DNA of 64,000 bases. Source: Paradesertivirga mongoliensis (GTDB lineage: Bacteria > Bacteroidota > Bacteroidia > Sphingobacteriales > Sphingobacteriaceae). Positions within the stretch are counted from its first letter, which is position 1. The number at the start of each line of letters is the position of its first letter. The stretch lies in NCBI RefSeq assembly GCF_024436395.1, contig NZ_JAFMZO010000003.1, positions 917,387 to 981,386 on the forward strand. Direction: 5' to 3'. Under the pieces are notes generated by a model. That model had not been told where the DNA came from. It saw nothing but the letters and a program-made list of their open reading frames with translations, and did not search any database. Below are positions 9,910-19,358 of the stretch, in pieces. The position numbers and the translations under genes are program-made.

Positions 9910-10694
9910 AATAAATAAATTAGTTAATAAAACATGAACGATACTACACCACTTGGGTGCTAAAAACTATTTAAAGAAATGGTAAATCGAAAAGGAAAGT
10001 GGTTAGGTTTCCTGGTAACGGACTTGGGTAAATATAAACATTCTCATTTGTCTTATTAAAATTCTGACTATTGGTTTTGCCAGAAAGGTTATAAATTGGT
10101 TAATAAATGCCGGTCAATAAACGATCATCGCTTCGAGTCATGACATTGTTTGAGCAAGGTTAAGAAAGTCAGGATCTATTGAGGTTTAAAACTTGGTGAA
10201 AAAAGTTTAAAAATTGGTCGACTTCTCGGTTAAGAAATTAAAACACACATATCTTAATAATTATGCGGTATAGCATGGAATGCCTTTTAGTCTAATTATG
10301 ATTTTTCTTAACGTTGTAACTGGTGTCCCGTGGAATCATGGATACGGAAAATAGGATGTCAAAACATCGACAGCTTAGCAAATGTATATTGGCCTAAAAA
10401 TCTTTTTATTCACAATCGGTGGCTTATCTTCAAGATGTTTCGTCGCAATTTGAATTTTCCGCCTGAATCTTCCATTTATTCATTAAAAATAGAAATCATT
10501 GCCCTACCCGGTTACGCCTTGATTAACATTCTTCAGAAACCGCCACCAAACCGGATAATTATGATTGGTTGAAGTGGTTAGGAAATCACCAAAATCCCCT
10601 CGTGGAAAGAAAGGATAAGTAACTGCAAATTCAGCTCTTTGCTACATCGTATCCGATCTTAGAAACCCCGCCTGGCTTTTGGGAGCAGTAATGT
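9910..10694. promoter_or_regulatory. Long upstream region of the SusC operon
   Basis: An 785-bp AT-rich stretch without a convincing gene. It must hold the promoter of the minus-strand SusC gene. Between about 10089 and 10130 the short motif GGTYAATAAA-like occurs several times, but no clean direct repeat or palindrome could be made out. An 80-codon plus-strand frame here (10330-10572) lacks any recognisable feature. Confidence 0.4.
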
Positions 10695-11226
10695 CTAATG
10701 AGCAAATTTTGGTAAATTATTGAGGTAAATAACTTCGACGATACCGCGGTCAATCACTTCCCGCTGAACGATGCTGTAGAGAGCTTCAATGTAAGAGTTT
10801 TCTTCCGGTGTGGCAATATGTCTAAATTCGTGATTGGCTTCTGCTGTTCTGAGATACTGCTTACCATACTAGCGATGAACTGAGAGCTGTTATCATTCTT
10901 ATGGTTACTCCTTTTATTCCGTACTCCTTATTGATTCTTCTGAAAGCGTTCATTACATCAATCTGCCTGTTTCTTTTCTGAAATATCTGATCAACGGCTT
11001 TAAGCGAGAATACATCCAGAATGGTTAACAGATAATAATTTCGTTTATCTGCATGAACATACACATACTTAATGTCCAGCCAAAGATATTCCATCGGGTA
11101 AGAGGCCTGATCGAAAACCGTGCAGAATTTGGCAGGGCCGGAAAAGCAGGTAAACTGTTGCGTCGCTCCATGCGCCTGCTGATGCAAAACGCATCTGACA
11201 AACGCGTTACCGCCCGCATGACACAA
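10695..11226 (-). pseudogene. IS3-type transposase (rve/DDE integrase core) remnant
   Basis: Three overlapping reading frames on the minus strand together give the catalytic core of an IS3-family OrfB. The first runs YPMEYLWLDIKYVYVHADKR (first Asp) through INKEYGIKGVTIR. After a frameshift near 10900 the second gives KNDNSSQFIASMV (second Asp). A further shift near 10860 leads to ATPEENSYIEALYSIVQRE (Glu), ending at a stop at 10695. All three DDE residues are visible, but no single frame spans them and the N-terminal part is missing. No terminal inverted repeats were identified. It is an old insertion scar separating the left SusCD block from the PL22 block. Confidence 0.85.
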
Positions 11227-11357
11227 GAGATGATGCGCGTGCTAGGCTGACTCCACCAGCATCCGAGGAATGCGCAACGTACTCGATGGCGCTCGAGTTG
11301 CTTACCGGTTTCGAGTTTTATATAGCCTTGTAAAAGAAAATGTGCGAATGCTGATTG

Positions 11358-11666
11358 ATTATATATATTTAAGGTATGAAACACTCAATATACTTTCTTC
11401 TCTTTCTGATTGCACCTTTTGTCTCTATAGCTCAAGAAAAGAACATAATTAAGCAGCAAGCCACTATAGTCGCGAAAGCCACTAAGGCGCAAGATTATGC
11501 TACGGTTATAAATTATATATATTTAAGGTATGAAACACTCAATATACTTTCTTCTCTTTCTGATTGCACCTTTTGTCTCTATAGCTCAAGAAAAGAACAT
11601 AATTAAGCAGCAAGCCACTATAGTCGCGAAAGCCACTAAGGCGCAAGATTATGCTACGGTTATAAA
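11358..11666 (+). repeat. Exact 154-bp tandem duplication at a gene start
   Basis: Bases 11358-11512 are repeated without mismatch at 11512-11666 (offset 154 bp). Each unit contains the AT-rich leader ATATATATTTAAGGT, the ATG and the first 45 codons of the secreted protein encoded at 11530-12045. Because 154 is not a multiple of three, the upstream copy (ATG at 11376) runs out of frame at the junction and stops at 11606. Perfect identity indicates a recent event. Confidence 0.95.
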
Positions 11667-12045
11667 ATACACCCATCCGTCTCTTATTAAAATGGTAGGT
11701 GGCAACGATGCCATGATGAAATTGTTAACTACCACCATGAAGACTGTGGCTGAACAAGGTATCACCATAGATTCTGTTAGTCTTGGACAGCCGGGAGACA
11801 TTTTCAAAGCGGGCAATGAGCTTCATTGTTTACTTCCACAAGACGTGATTATGAGGTTCGGAGCTGACAAGAAAATTGTAGCAAAGGGATATCTTATAGC
11901 TATTAGTAAGGACGATGGTATAAATTGGAGTTTTTTAAACTTAACAGAAGAGCTAAATAACCAGACGATTACAACGCTATTACCTAATTTTAATCAAAAC
12001 CTAAAGCTTCCAACAGATAGCAAGATGGAGGTGTTAGACAATTAG
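11530..12045 (+). CDS. Small secreted protein of unknown function
   Basis: A 171-residue protein with a clear signal peptide (IYFLLFLIAPFVSIAQ), so it is exported to the periplasm. The mature part starts with a helix (KQQATIVAKATKAQDYATVI) and continues with alternating strands, which would fit a small alpha+beta or NTF2-like fold; no family can be named. It is one of the very few plus-strand genes of the window and stands alone between an IS3 scar and the PL22 gene. Its leader and first 45 codons are duplicated in tandem upstream. The start at 11530 is chosen because the ATG at 11376 leads into a frame that stops at the duplication junction. Confidence 0.75.
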   Translation: MKHSIYFLLFLIAPFVSIAQEKNIIKQQATIVAKATKAQDYATVIKYTHPSLIKMVGGNDAMMKLLTTTMKTVAEQGITIDSVSLGQPGDIFKAGNELHCLLPQDVIMRFGADKKIVAKGYLIAISKDDGINWSFLNLTEELNNQTITTLLPNFNQNLKLPTDSKMEVLDN

Positions 12046-12196
12046 TATACTAAACTTTTAAGTTACTCGAAGAACTAAAGTCTTAAACAGAGTTGGTTGT
12101 TTCTGCCTCTGTTCTTGTCCAAGGATCGGGGCAAGTGCTAGCCCTCTAATTTTTTGTAGTTCTTAACGTATTTAACTTAACGGCTTTTTTATGGAA

Positions 12197-13522
12197 TTAT
12201 GGAATCCTCTTCAACCAGGCTTCGGGCACCGGAACAATACAGATATTCATCGACCGGTTATCCGCAGATAGCATAGCCGACTGAATTTGTATCTTCTTTC
12301 CATCGGGACTAAATGTCGGATGAACGTGATCAGCAGCGGTTTGCTTATGTCCGGTAGTTAGCAACAACCTTTCAGATGTGTGCCTGTCAATAAGGTGGAG
12401 CGAACGGCTAAAGTCATCGCCTGTGGCCCATCTTCCATCCGGGGAAGCATGTACGTGCCAAAAGCTATCACCCGGAGCTTGTCCTACCATTTCCACTTCA
12501 CGGGTTCTGAGATTCACTATTGCAAGGCCGGTAGGCTTCTCTTTGGTTCCGCTATTTCCCCAATCCAGAGGTTTGAGGGTATCAGCAGCATTGCTGATTC
12601 TTCTGTGTCCTAAAATAGCTATGGTAACTTCGTCTTTTCCTGTTACAGCTTCGTGCGTTACCCACTCATAACTTGCCTCAGGATAAAGAGGACGAAGGCC
12701 CGAACCATCTGCCTTGGCGTACCAGGTGCGTTGTGGAGCTTTACCACCGGTCTCCCAGCAAAATACTACCTCTCCGGGCTACCATGGATTTCCTTGAATG
12801 TGCCCTACCTGGAAGGGAACTGAAACTACATGTCTGGTTTCGCCGGTTTTCACATTGTAACGGCCTACGCCTGTTGGGCCTGCACCCATATTCCGCGGAC
12901 CAAAATTGGAGGCGATCTTAGTCCCTGGAGCCAGGTATTTAGCGGCTTCTTCTCTGTTTTGTATTCTGAAATACACCCATTCTTCATCACCGTCAAGAGC
13001 CATATCTCCACCGGCCGAAAATTTAGGGTCGGGGCTTCCGCAATTGCGCTGGTAGACCTCAGCCTTTTTTAGCTTCCCGGCTTCACTATCAGCAAAAAGC
13101 TTGGCCAGATCCACCTCGATGATATCTACATTTTTCGTTCCCGCTGGCGCCTTAACCGAATTGCGCATAAAATAAAGCTTCATCGACTTCTGTGCTAAAC
13201 AAAGCATTCCGCTGTAGCCGCCCTCAGTGACTTGTACTATCGTACCGGTTTCTTCATTAACCGCCATTGCCTCGCCTTTTACACGACCCGAGCGGAAAAC
13301 TACCCATTTGCCATCCGAGGTCCATTGCGGATGCGTTGGATATGCTTTCGAATCTCCATTAGGTGTACTTGTAAGGAAAGTAAGCATTGTACCCGTAACC
13401 GGGTCCTTCACCACTTTTCGTTCTGACGGAAATCTTCTACCGATTTGAGAAAAACTGGAGAACGGCAACACTAGCAAAATGCAAAACGCGGCACTAAAAA
13501 AGATGAGTCGGTTTTTTTTCAT
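12197..13522 (-). pseudogene. Oligogalacturonate lyase (PL22) with internal amber codon
   Basis: Secreted PL22 oligogalacturonate lyase, a seven-bladed propeller enzyme that cleaves short pectic oligomers by beta-elimination. The signal peptide (ILLVLPFSSFSQ) is followed by RKVVKDPVTGTMLTFLTS and THPQWTSDGKWVVFRSGR, both characteristic. After VGHIQGNPW an in-frame TAG occurs at 12779-12781. The same frame then continues without interruption through PGEVVFCWETGGKAPQ, DSFWHVHASPDGRW and DHVHPTFSPDGKKIQ to the stop at 12197. The total of 441 codons matches a full-length family member, so a single base substitution rather than decay is seen. Only the first 247 residues would be made, without the His-rich metal-site region. 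A sequencing error cannot be excluded. It lies 237 bp downstream of the GH2 gene. Confidence 0.85.
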
Positions 13523-13759
13523 GATTTAAATTGGTTAAAACGGGGATCTAACTTGTAAAAGCGATATTTAAATCAAAATACGCACATTTTAAACTCCTGT
13601 GAAAGAAGCGGCTGTATCATTTTTGTTGTTATTACAGATACCCTCATCCCTTTCTAAAACAGGATTCTCTTTTTTATCTCTTATGCAACATCGCGCGGCG
13701 AAAGACATTGATCAGAAGATAATTATTACAGAATAACTGTGCAACTTACCTGCCGTATG

Positions 13760-16579
13760 TTATTCTCTTACAGAGGGCGACCCAAAGTAAAAATACAGCC
13801 TGCGTTTAGCGGAACCGTTTAACTGATTCAAATCGCTCTGAGGCCCCAGTTCTCTTACAGCCGAAGGACTTACGCCCATTTTCGAACCTACTGCCGGAAT
13901 ACCATCCAGAAAAGAAATGTCGCCCGCTGGAAGTTCGGGATGGGGACTGTTCCCGTTGATTGCATAGAAATCGAACAGGCGCACAAACAGGTCATTATCC
14001 GGAGAAGCGATTGTGAACTTACCTTCCATGGTACTCAGTTCCATCCATACGATATCTGAAAAATAGCCTTTGAATTCCGGATAGACCCAGGGCGCAGTGC
14101 CGGTATGGGTGTTATTGTTCCTGCTTTGATAAACATCATAGCTAACGCCTTGCATACGGTTCTTCCATACCCGGAAGGGCCCCTTACCTAACCATTTCGC
14201 TCCCATTACCAAGCCTTCTGGGTAATTGAAAGAGATTCCGCTAAAGGGATATTTTCCGTTCAGATTGTACTCATAAGACATCTCGAGCCAGCCAGTTGGA
14301 TGCATCTTCCATCTTACATACTTAAGGTCTCCGGTATAGCTGGCTTCAGCCACATGGGCATCTCCCTCTTTAAAGTGCTTCATGCCTGCAAAAGCCGCTG
14401 AACCACTTACCAGTAGCGGACCATTACCGAAAGATATTTTCGAGCTATTATCGTTACCAAGGCCCACCAGCTTACCGGTCTTCTTGCTCAAACTAACTGA
14501 TATTCCGTTCGCCTTTAGGGTGATTACGCTATCAGCCTCCGTCATCGAAACCACTTTCGGACCTTCGGATTTTAACAGCCCTTCAAGTAATACAGTATTC
14601 GGTTTTGCTTTCCAAACCCAGCGATAGAGTTCCTTCCCATCCGGGTCGTAGGCCCTTAAAGCCAAAGCATCGTAAATTTTCCAGTTCGCCGGAAGGCGCA
14701 ACTTCAAAATGCCCTTTGCTACCGGAGCTACATTGGGGCCGGCCACGGAGCCTTCTCCAACCACGGTATGACCAGCTTCATCGTCTTCCCTGCTGTTAAA
14801 ATCAATCAGCTCCCATGTAAACTTACACTGGTTCAGGTTGCTGAAATGAAAACGGTTTTCCACCGGGATCTCGCCCATGAAGTTTTCCGGTAACTCTTTT
14901 AGCATTATCCTAACCGGCGAATAAATCTCGCGTATAGCGTTAAAGCTGCCTTCTTTTTCGCGATGCGGACCAACAATACCGTCCGCGGCGTTAAGGCCGT
15001 TCAGGTCAATCATATTATTCAAATCGGTACGAATGATGCCTTCGTCGGCAAAATCCCAGATAAAACCTCCTACACCTTTTTTAGAGTTCCAATGCAGCTC
15101 CCACATATCGGCCAAACCTGCAGCTCCGCCACCGTCATGCATGGCATGAAGAAATTCTGTGGGCATGTAAAGGTTTGTATCTGCTACTAACTTTTCCGAA
15201 CTATAGTATCCCTCATAATGATTTCCGTCTATGCCGTTAATAGCATTGCCCGGTCTATGGTGGGCATGCATTACCGTGCGCCTAGATAGATCATATTTGG
15301 CGTAATCATCCACCAGCTCCTTGTTATGTCCGCCCTCATTACCATTGCTCCAAAGAACAATGGAAGGGTGATTGGCATCGCGCTTCACCATTTCCTTTAC
15401 GAGGGGCCTGCCGGCTTTAGTATTGTACGCTTTTTGCCAGCCGGCGAGTTCATCGATCACGTAAAGTCCCAGCGAATCGCAAACTCGCAGGAAGTTCTTA
15501 TCCGGCGGATAGTGCGAGCAGCGTACGGCATTCATATTCATCTCCTTCATCAACTTCACGTCAATCAGGTCGGCATCGGGATAAGTGGCACGCCCGTACT
15601 CCGGCCAGAACACGTGCCGGTTTACCCCTTTCATCTTAATTTTGGTTCCATTCAGGTAGATGCCGTCTTGCTTTCTTAATTCGATGGTGCGGAACCCGAA
15701 CTTATCCGAGGTTTCGTACACGGTACCGCCCTGATTCTTTAAAGCTACCTTGACGCTGTACAGGCTTGGTGTTTCTGCCGTCCAAAGTGATGGTTTTTTA
15801 ACCGTAGCCTGGAGATAAACAAGCGAATCGCTCCCTGATGTTTTTGCGCTTGCGGTAGCTACCACCGAGCCTCTCGAATCAATGATTTGCGCAGTAACTT
15901 CACGGCCGGCCACGGCTTTGTTCAGATGCACATTCATGCCGAAAGAACCATCGGCTTTCGCATCAATTGATGTCCATTCAATATTTTCTATCGGCAAAGC
16001 TTCCAGATAAACCGGTCGAAAAATCCCTCCGAAGATCCAGTAGTCTGCCAGGCGCTCGGCATTGTTCACCGATTGATCTGCCGACATCTTGCTCACCGTA
16101 ACTTCCAGCAGGTTTTGCTTCCCATAATTTAGCTTATCGGCAATATTGTATTTGAAGCGATAAAATGCGCCCTGATGCACCGGCCCGGCCAACTTTCCGT
16201 TTATCTTCACTTCGGTATCCGTCATCGAACCCTCGAACACAATATTCACCTCCTTACCTGCCCAGTGTGCAGGTACCTCAAACTGATATTTGTAAAGGCC
16301 CTTCTCATCGTGATAACGGAAGTTCTTCCCGAAGGTGACGTTATCACGACCGTAATTATAGTTTCCAAATCCTTGCTGCTCCCAGTGAGAAGGGACCTGT
16401 ATCGTGGTCCATGAACCACTTTTTCGCCCGGCGCTTACCTGAAAATCCCAGGTCTTTGTGTTCTTAACATCGGTTCCCGAGAGATACTGAATTTGCTTTG
16501 TTGCTGAGGACTGCGCCATAGCACTTGCCGACCCAAGCAGTGAAATACATATTGCTGTGATACTGGTTCTTAAGTTCAT
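13760..16579 (-). CDS. GH2 family glycoside hydrolase (beta-galactosidase-like)
   Basis: A 939-residue exported GH2 enzyme with signal peptide (ISLLGSASAMAQ). The jelly-roll sugar-binding domain contains VPSHWEQQGFGNYNYG, followed by an immunoglobulin-like domain and the TIM barrel. Catalytic landmarks are GVNRHVFWPEYGRATYPDAD, MNAVRCSHYPPDKNFLRVCD, the acid/base Glu in LWSNGNEGGHNKE and the nucleophile Glu in MPTEFLHAMHDGG. The acid/base motif NGNEGG departs from the usual SLGNESG. A C-terminal beta-galactosidase small-chain-like region follows. In a pectin locus it probably removes beta-galactosyl or other side-chain residues from rhamnogalacturonan in the periplasm; beta-glucuronidase activity is an alternative in GH2. 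The stop is 33 bp from the start of the next upstream gene (CE12), so both are one transcript. Confidence 0.92.
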   Translation of the reverse strand: MNLRTSITAICISLLGSASAMAQSSATKQIQYLSGTDVKNTKTWDFQVSAGRKSGSWTTIQVPSHWEQQGFGNYNYGRDNVTFGKNFRYHDEKGLYKYQFEVPAHWAGKEVNIVFEGSMTDTEVKINGKLAGPVHQGAFYRFKYNIADKLNYGKQNLLEVTVSKMSADQSVNNAERLADYWIFGGIFRPVYLEALPIENIEWTSIDAKADGSFGMNVHLNKAVAGREVTAQIIDSRGSVVATASAKTSGSDSLVYLQATVKKPSLWTAETPSLYSVKVALKNQGGTVYETSDKFGFRTIELRKQDGIYLNGTKIKMKGVNRHVFWPEYGRATYPDADLIDVKLMKEMNMNAVRCSHYPPDKNFLRVCDSLGLYVIDELAGWQKAYNTKAGRPLVKEMVKRDANHPSIVLWSNGNEGGHNKELVDDYAKYDLSRRTVMHAHHRPGNAINGIDGNHYEGYYSSEKLVADTNLYMPTEFLHAMHDGGGAAGLADMWELHWNSKKGVGGFIWDFADEGIIRTDLNNMIDLNGLNAADGIVGPHREKEGSFNAIREIYSPVRIMLKELPENFMGEIPVENRFHFSNLNQCKFTWELIDFNSREDDEAGHTVVGEGSVAGPNVAPVAKGILKLRLPANWKIYDALALRAYDPDGKELYRWVWKAKPNTVLLEGLLKSEGPKVVSMTEADSVITLKANGISVSLSKKTGKLVGLGNDNSSKISFGNGPLLVSGSAAFAGMKHFKEGDAHVAEASYTGDLKYVRWKMHPTGWLEMSYEYNLNGKYPFSGISFNYPEGLVMGAKWLGKGPFRVWKNRMQGVSYDVYQSRNNNTHTGTAPWVYPEFKGYFSDIVWMELSTMEGKFTIASPDNDLFVRLFDFYAINGNSPHPELPAGDISFLDGIPAVGSKMGVSPSAVRELGPQSDLNQLNGSAKRRLYFYFGSPSVRE

Positions 16580-16612
16580 ATTTTAAATAAATCTTTTTTT
16601 CAATCACAGTCT

Positions 16613-17908
16613 CTAGCTTCCCGGCGGTTTTCGGTCTGATGCTTGTGGGCTTAAGGGCCAATAAAGAGTATCGAAGGGATCTGGTCTGGCCGGATTGAAA
16701 GTCTTTTTAAACTCGGGCATCAAATGCTTTGACAATCCGGGTACAAATTGCTTAATGCCTTCGGCAATACATTTCGCAAGCTCCCAGGCACCATAAACAC
16801 TTGCATGCGAAGCATCAACAAAACCTTTTCCTGAATTAACTGGCCCCCATGCCTCATATAATTTCATACTCATGATATTGAGATCGATTACCGGAACATT
16901 AGCTTCTTTGCCCGCACGCCGAACAGCTTCAGGATAGTCTCCCAAAGTATTAATAGGCTTTCCCTCCGGGTTAAAGCTACGCCGTCCCATAGAACTTACT
17001 AACACTGGATGAACTCCCCGTTTACGCGCTTCATTTACCCATTCAATCAGAGTTTCTTTATAGCTAGTGAAAGGATCAAGATGGTTAACTCCGGCTTTCT
17101 GATCATTATGGCCGAATTCTATAAATAAGTAATCGCCGGCCTTAGCAAGGCTCCAAATCTTTTCAAGACGCAATTCACGCTTAAAGGCAAGCAAAGTCTC
17201 TCCAGATTCAGCATAATTTGCAACAGACACTTTTTCGGGTCTGAAAAAAACCGGAATCATTTGCCCCCATGCGGCCCATGGTTCCCTGTCCTGATCTACA
17301 ACTGTGGAATTTCCGGTTAGAAACACAGTTATCGCCTCATCATTTCGCTTAATTTCTATTCCGCAGACTTTAGGCTCGGTACCGTTAAACTCCAGAGTTA
17401 ACTGGTTGTCCCAATGAAAAAAGTTCACTTCGCGAGGAGTAATTAACACCTTTTTATCACTGCCGCCAATGCCAAGAGTGTGCATATGCACGGTAAACTT
17501 CCGTTTATCAACCTTTTTAGCCTCAGAGGAGATATTTTGAAGCATAAAGCGTCTGCTCTCTGCCCTTACAGTTTGGGAAGAAGTTCCCTCTTTATCACCA
17601 TAGGTAACAATGACATCATAATTACCGTCAGGAAGATTTACTGAGAAATAAAACGGTTTATCACTGGTGATGAAATCACTTTTCAAAGCGCCGCCTTTAA
17701 TTCTGTCATAACCGGCCAACTTCGCACCAGGCCAAAAACCATAGCCTTGCTCAACCGAATATTCGGTCTCGGGTAATACTTGAGTGAAGCCCGCCTCCGT
17801 TTTACCCGGCCCAAAATCATATTTAAGAGGAACAGAAATATTTTGGCTTGATACATTCAAAGTGATACAACTGAGTGTAACCAACAGCAGGTTCTTTACG
17901 GATTTCAT
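16613..17908 (-). CDS. Rhamnogalacturonan acetylesterase (CE12, SGNH fold)
   Basis: A 431-residue exported esterase that removes acetyl groups from rhamnogalacturonan so that lyases and hydrolases can act. After the signal peptide (LLVTLSCITLNVSSQ) an N-terminal beta-sandwich (YDFGPGKTEAGFTQVL to about residue 165) resembles a carbohydrate-binding module. The SGNH domain has block I FLTGNSTVVDQ (Ser), EPWAAWGQMIPVFF, block III IEFGHNDQK (Asn) and block V FVDASHASVYGA (Asp and His), so all catalytic residues are present. It is the first gene of a block with GH2 and probably PL22. Two LacI-type operator-like palindromes stand 230-380 bp upstream. Confidence 0.93.
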   Translation of the reverse strand: MKSVKNLLLVTLSCITLNVSSQNISVPLKYDFGPGKTEAGFTQVLPETEYSVEQGYGFWPGAKLAGYDRIKGGALKSDFITSDKPFYFSVNLPDGNYDVIVTYGDKEGTSSQTVRAESRRFMLQNISSEAKKVDKRKFTVHMHTLGIGGSDKKVLITPREVNFFHWDNQLTLEFNGTEPKVCGIEIKRNDEAITVFLTGNSTVVDQDREPWAAWGQMIPVFFRPEKVSVANYAESGETLLAFKRELRLEKIWSLAKAGDYLFIEFGHNDQKAGVNHLDPFTSYKETLIEWVNEARKRGVHPVLVSSMGRRSFNPEGKPINTLGDYPEAVRRAGKEANVPVIDLNIMSMKLYEAWGPVNSGKGFVDASHASVYGAWELAKCIAEGIKQFVPGLSKHLMPEFKKTFNPARPDPFDTLYWPLSPQASDRKPPGS

Positions 17909-18141
17909 AATTAATAAGTAAACAGTTATGTTCGTAGCATTGTCTCCTCTGCAGAGGCTTTGTGACGGTTCAATTTCTGTCCGGCCAATATCCTCGTTAA
18001 GATCTTATGTTCAACTATTGAATGTACTATCAAATTAAGTTTTTAGCAAGACTGAGGTTATTATCTCACCTCATTGACCCGCCTCGGCATTATTGTATAC
18101 CATGTTTATAAGGTCTAGGCTCGGGCCATTAATACAAATAT

Positions 18142-18155
18142 CGTAAACGTTTACG
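18142..18155. promoter_or_regulatory. Perfect palindrome, LacI-type operator candidate
   Basis: CGTAAACGTTTACG is a perfect 14-bp palindrome with a central CG step, the general form of LacI/GalR-family operators. It lies 234 bp upstream of the CE12 start codon. Confidence 0.5.
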
Positions 18156-18270
18156 TAAGAAAAAAACAGAATTATGGATATATAACCCGAGCAAAACTAT
18201 TATAACCGCTAAATAAACTTAGCTGAGGCACTCATGAGCAAATGACAAAGCAATTACACGCATTCTTTTA

Positions 18271-18284
18271 TGTAAACGTTTTCG
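18271..18284. promoter_or_regulatory. Second, imperfect LacI-type operator candidate
   Basis: TGTAAACGTTTTCG matches the palindrome at 18142 in its left half and core (GTAAACGTTT). The two are 129 bp apart, about 12 helical turns, a spacing that would allow looping. No LacI-family gene is present in the window. Confidence 0.4.
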
Positions 18285-18610
18285 ATGATGATTATGCCCT
18301 CACAACTATAATCGCTGACACATAGTTTATTCGTAAAGGCTTATTAGATTCGACTTAGCATGCAGGACGCAATGTTCTCTTTTGAAAGTTTAGTATTGTA
18401 AAATATAATTTACAAAAGTCTTTTCAGAAATCTTTAGGCGAGCGGAAGACTTGGGCATATAGTTTCATCTAATATAATTGATAGTATTATAACGAATTCT
18501 AAACATTGACTCTATTCGATTTATACAAGGGTTGCATATAAAGAATAAAGAAAAACGTGCATTTATTCTTTACAACAGATGACATTAGTACAAGAGAATG
18601 AAAGCCTCTA

Positions 18611-18900
18611 CTATAATCTGCTTACTTTAATCTTTCCGGCAGTAATCTTCAAAACATCAACATGAATCTCTAACTTGATCGGCTTGCTGATATATTCATT
18701 TATTCCAGCGTTAAGACAAGCTTCACGATCTTCGGGCATAGCATTGGCGGTCATTGCTATGATTTGGGGCTGATGTACTGAAGTAGCCCTGATAACGCGG
18801 GTGGCTTCTATTAGATCCATCTCGGGCATTAGCATATCCATACGAATGTTCATTCAGCATGCTTACGGCCTCCTCACCATTATTTGCCGCGCTCAAATAT
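18611..18900 (-). pseudogene. Response-regulator receiver domain remnant
   Basis: The 80-codon frame at 18611-18853 gives [17 protein letters not shown] (phosphoacceptor Asp region), [18 protein letters not shown] and [11 protein letters not shown], the second half of a CheY-like receiver of the kind found at the end of hybrid histidine kinases. Just upstream, in another frame, [16 protein letters not shown] supplies the preceding segment, so a frameshift lies near 18850. The usual Gly of MDG is replaced by Leu. No kinase core or output domain remains. This is a decayed fragment, unrelated in sequence to the intact regulator at 30-34 kb. Confidence 0.8.
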
Positions 18901-19358
18901 TTACCAGGGCATATTGCACCGATAATCGTTGAGCCATATGGATGTATTGGGGCATTGTGCTAGTCTCTAAGCGCTAACCAGCTGAGCTGACGCTAAAGTA
19001 TTTAACATAAAAAAAGCCTCACATTTCTGTGAGGCATTTGCTCCCCTTACTGGGCGCTTCTCGAATCATTTTGTTGAAGATTTGAGGAGATTATCCCAAC
19101 TATTCACTTAGCCCAGCATGACCAAATGTGAGACTAAACATAAAAAAAATGTTCTTTAATTGCGGGTCCTGCATCTATCTAATAGCTTACGATATAATCT
19201 TAATACAGATAACCTGCTAGTTCAAACGGTGCTGCTCGCAGCGGGAACCCTACTTATCAAAATGGTACTATTTTAACAGCTATTGGTACCCCACGACAGA
19301 GCCATAGGTCTAAATTTGTAAGATAAAATATTATCAAATCACTATGGATAAAAAAGCA
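18901..19358. other. Intergenic scar between receiver remnant and GH31 pseudogene
   Basis: Contains copy B of the tRNA-3'-end-like element (19009-19087). Immediately left of it, 18965-18996 reads on the minus strand as GCGTCAGCTCAGCTGGTTAG, which resembles the D-arm half of a tRNA gene. No complete tRNA can be folded. The remaining bases show nothing I can name. Confidence 0.45.
19009..19087 (-). repeat. Copy B of tRNA-3'-end-like/terminator element
   Basis: On the minus strand: GATTCGAGAAGCGCCCAG, then GGGGAGC, then a perfect 8-bp hairpin GCCTCACA/TGTGAGGC (19016-19035) and seven Ts. It aligns with copy A (42831-42930) over roughly 60 bp, including CTCGAA, CATTTT and AGATTT on the plus strand. 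The hairpin with its T tract is a credible intrinsic terminator for minus-strand transcription. Confidence 0.6.

Larger units (their letters stand above)
17909..18600. other. Intergenic region upstream of the CE12 gene
   Basis: About 690 AT-rich bases without a convincing gene. The recognisable contents are two operator-like sites (separate entries at 18142 and 18271). The rest shows no repeat, RNA gene or coding frame that I can support. Confidence 0.5.

Noticed and set aside
10330..10572. 80-codon plus-strand frame upstream of SusC
   Set aside because: No recognisable feature; AT-rich promoter region with many chance frames.
11376..11606. 76-codon frame with signal peptide
   Set aside because: It is the upstream copy of the 154-bp duplication reading out of frame after the junction; not an independent gene.
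12779..12781. TAG codon in PL22 as recoding (e.g. pyrrolysine) or programmed read-through
   Set aside because: No recoding system is known in this group and no structural context was seen; a point mutation or base-call error is simpler.
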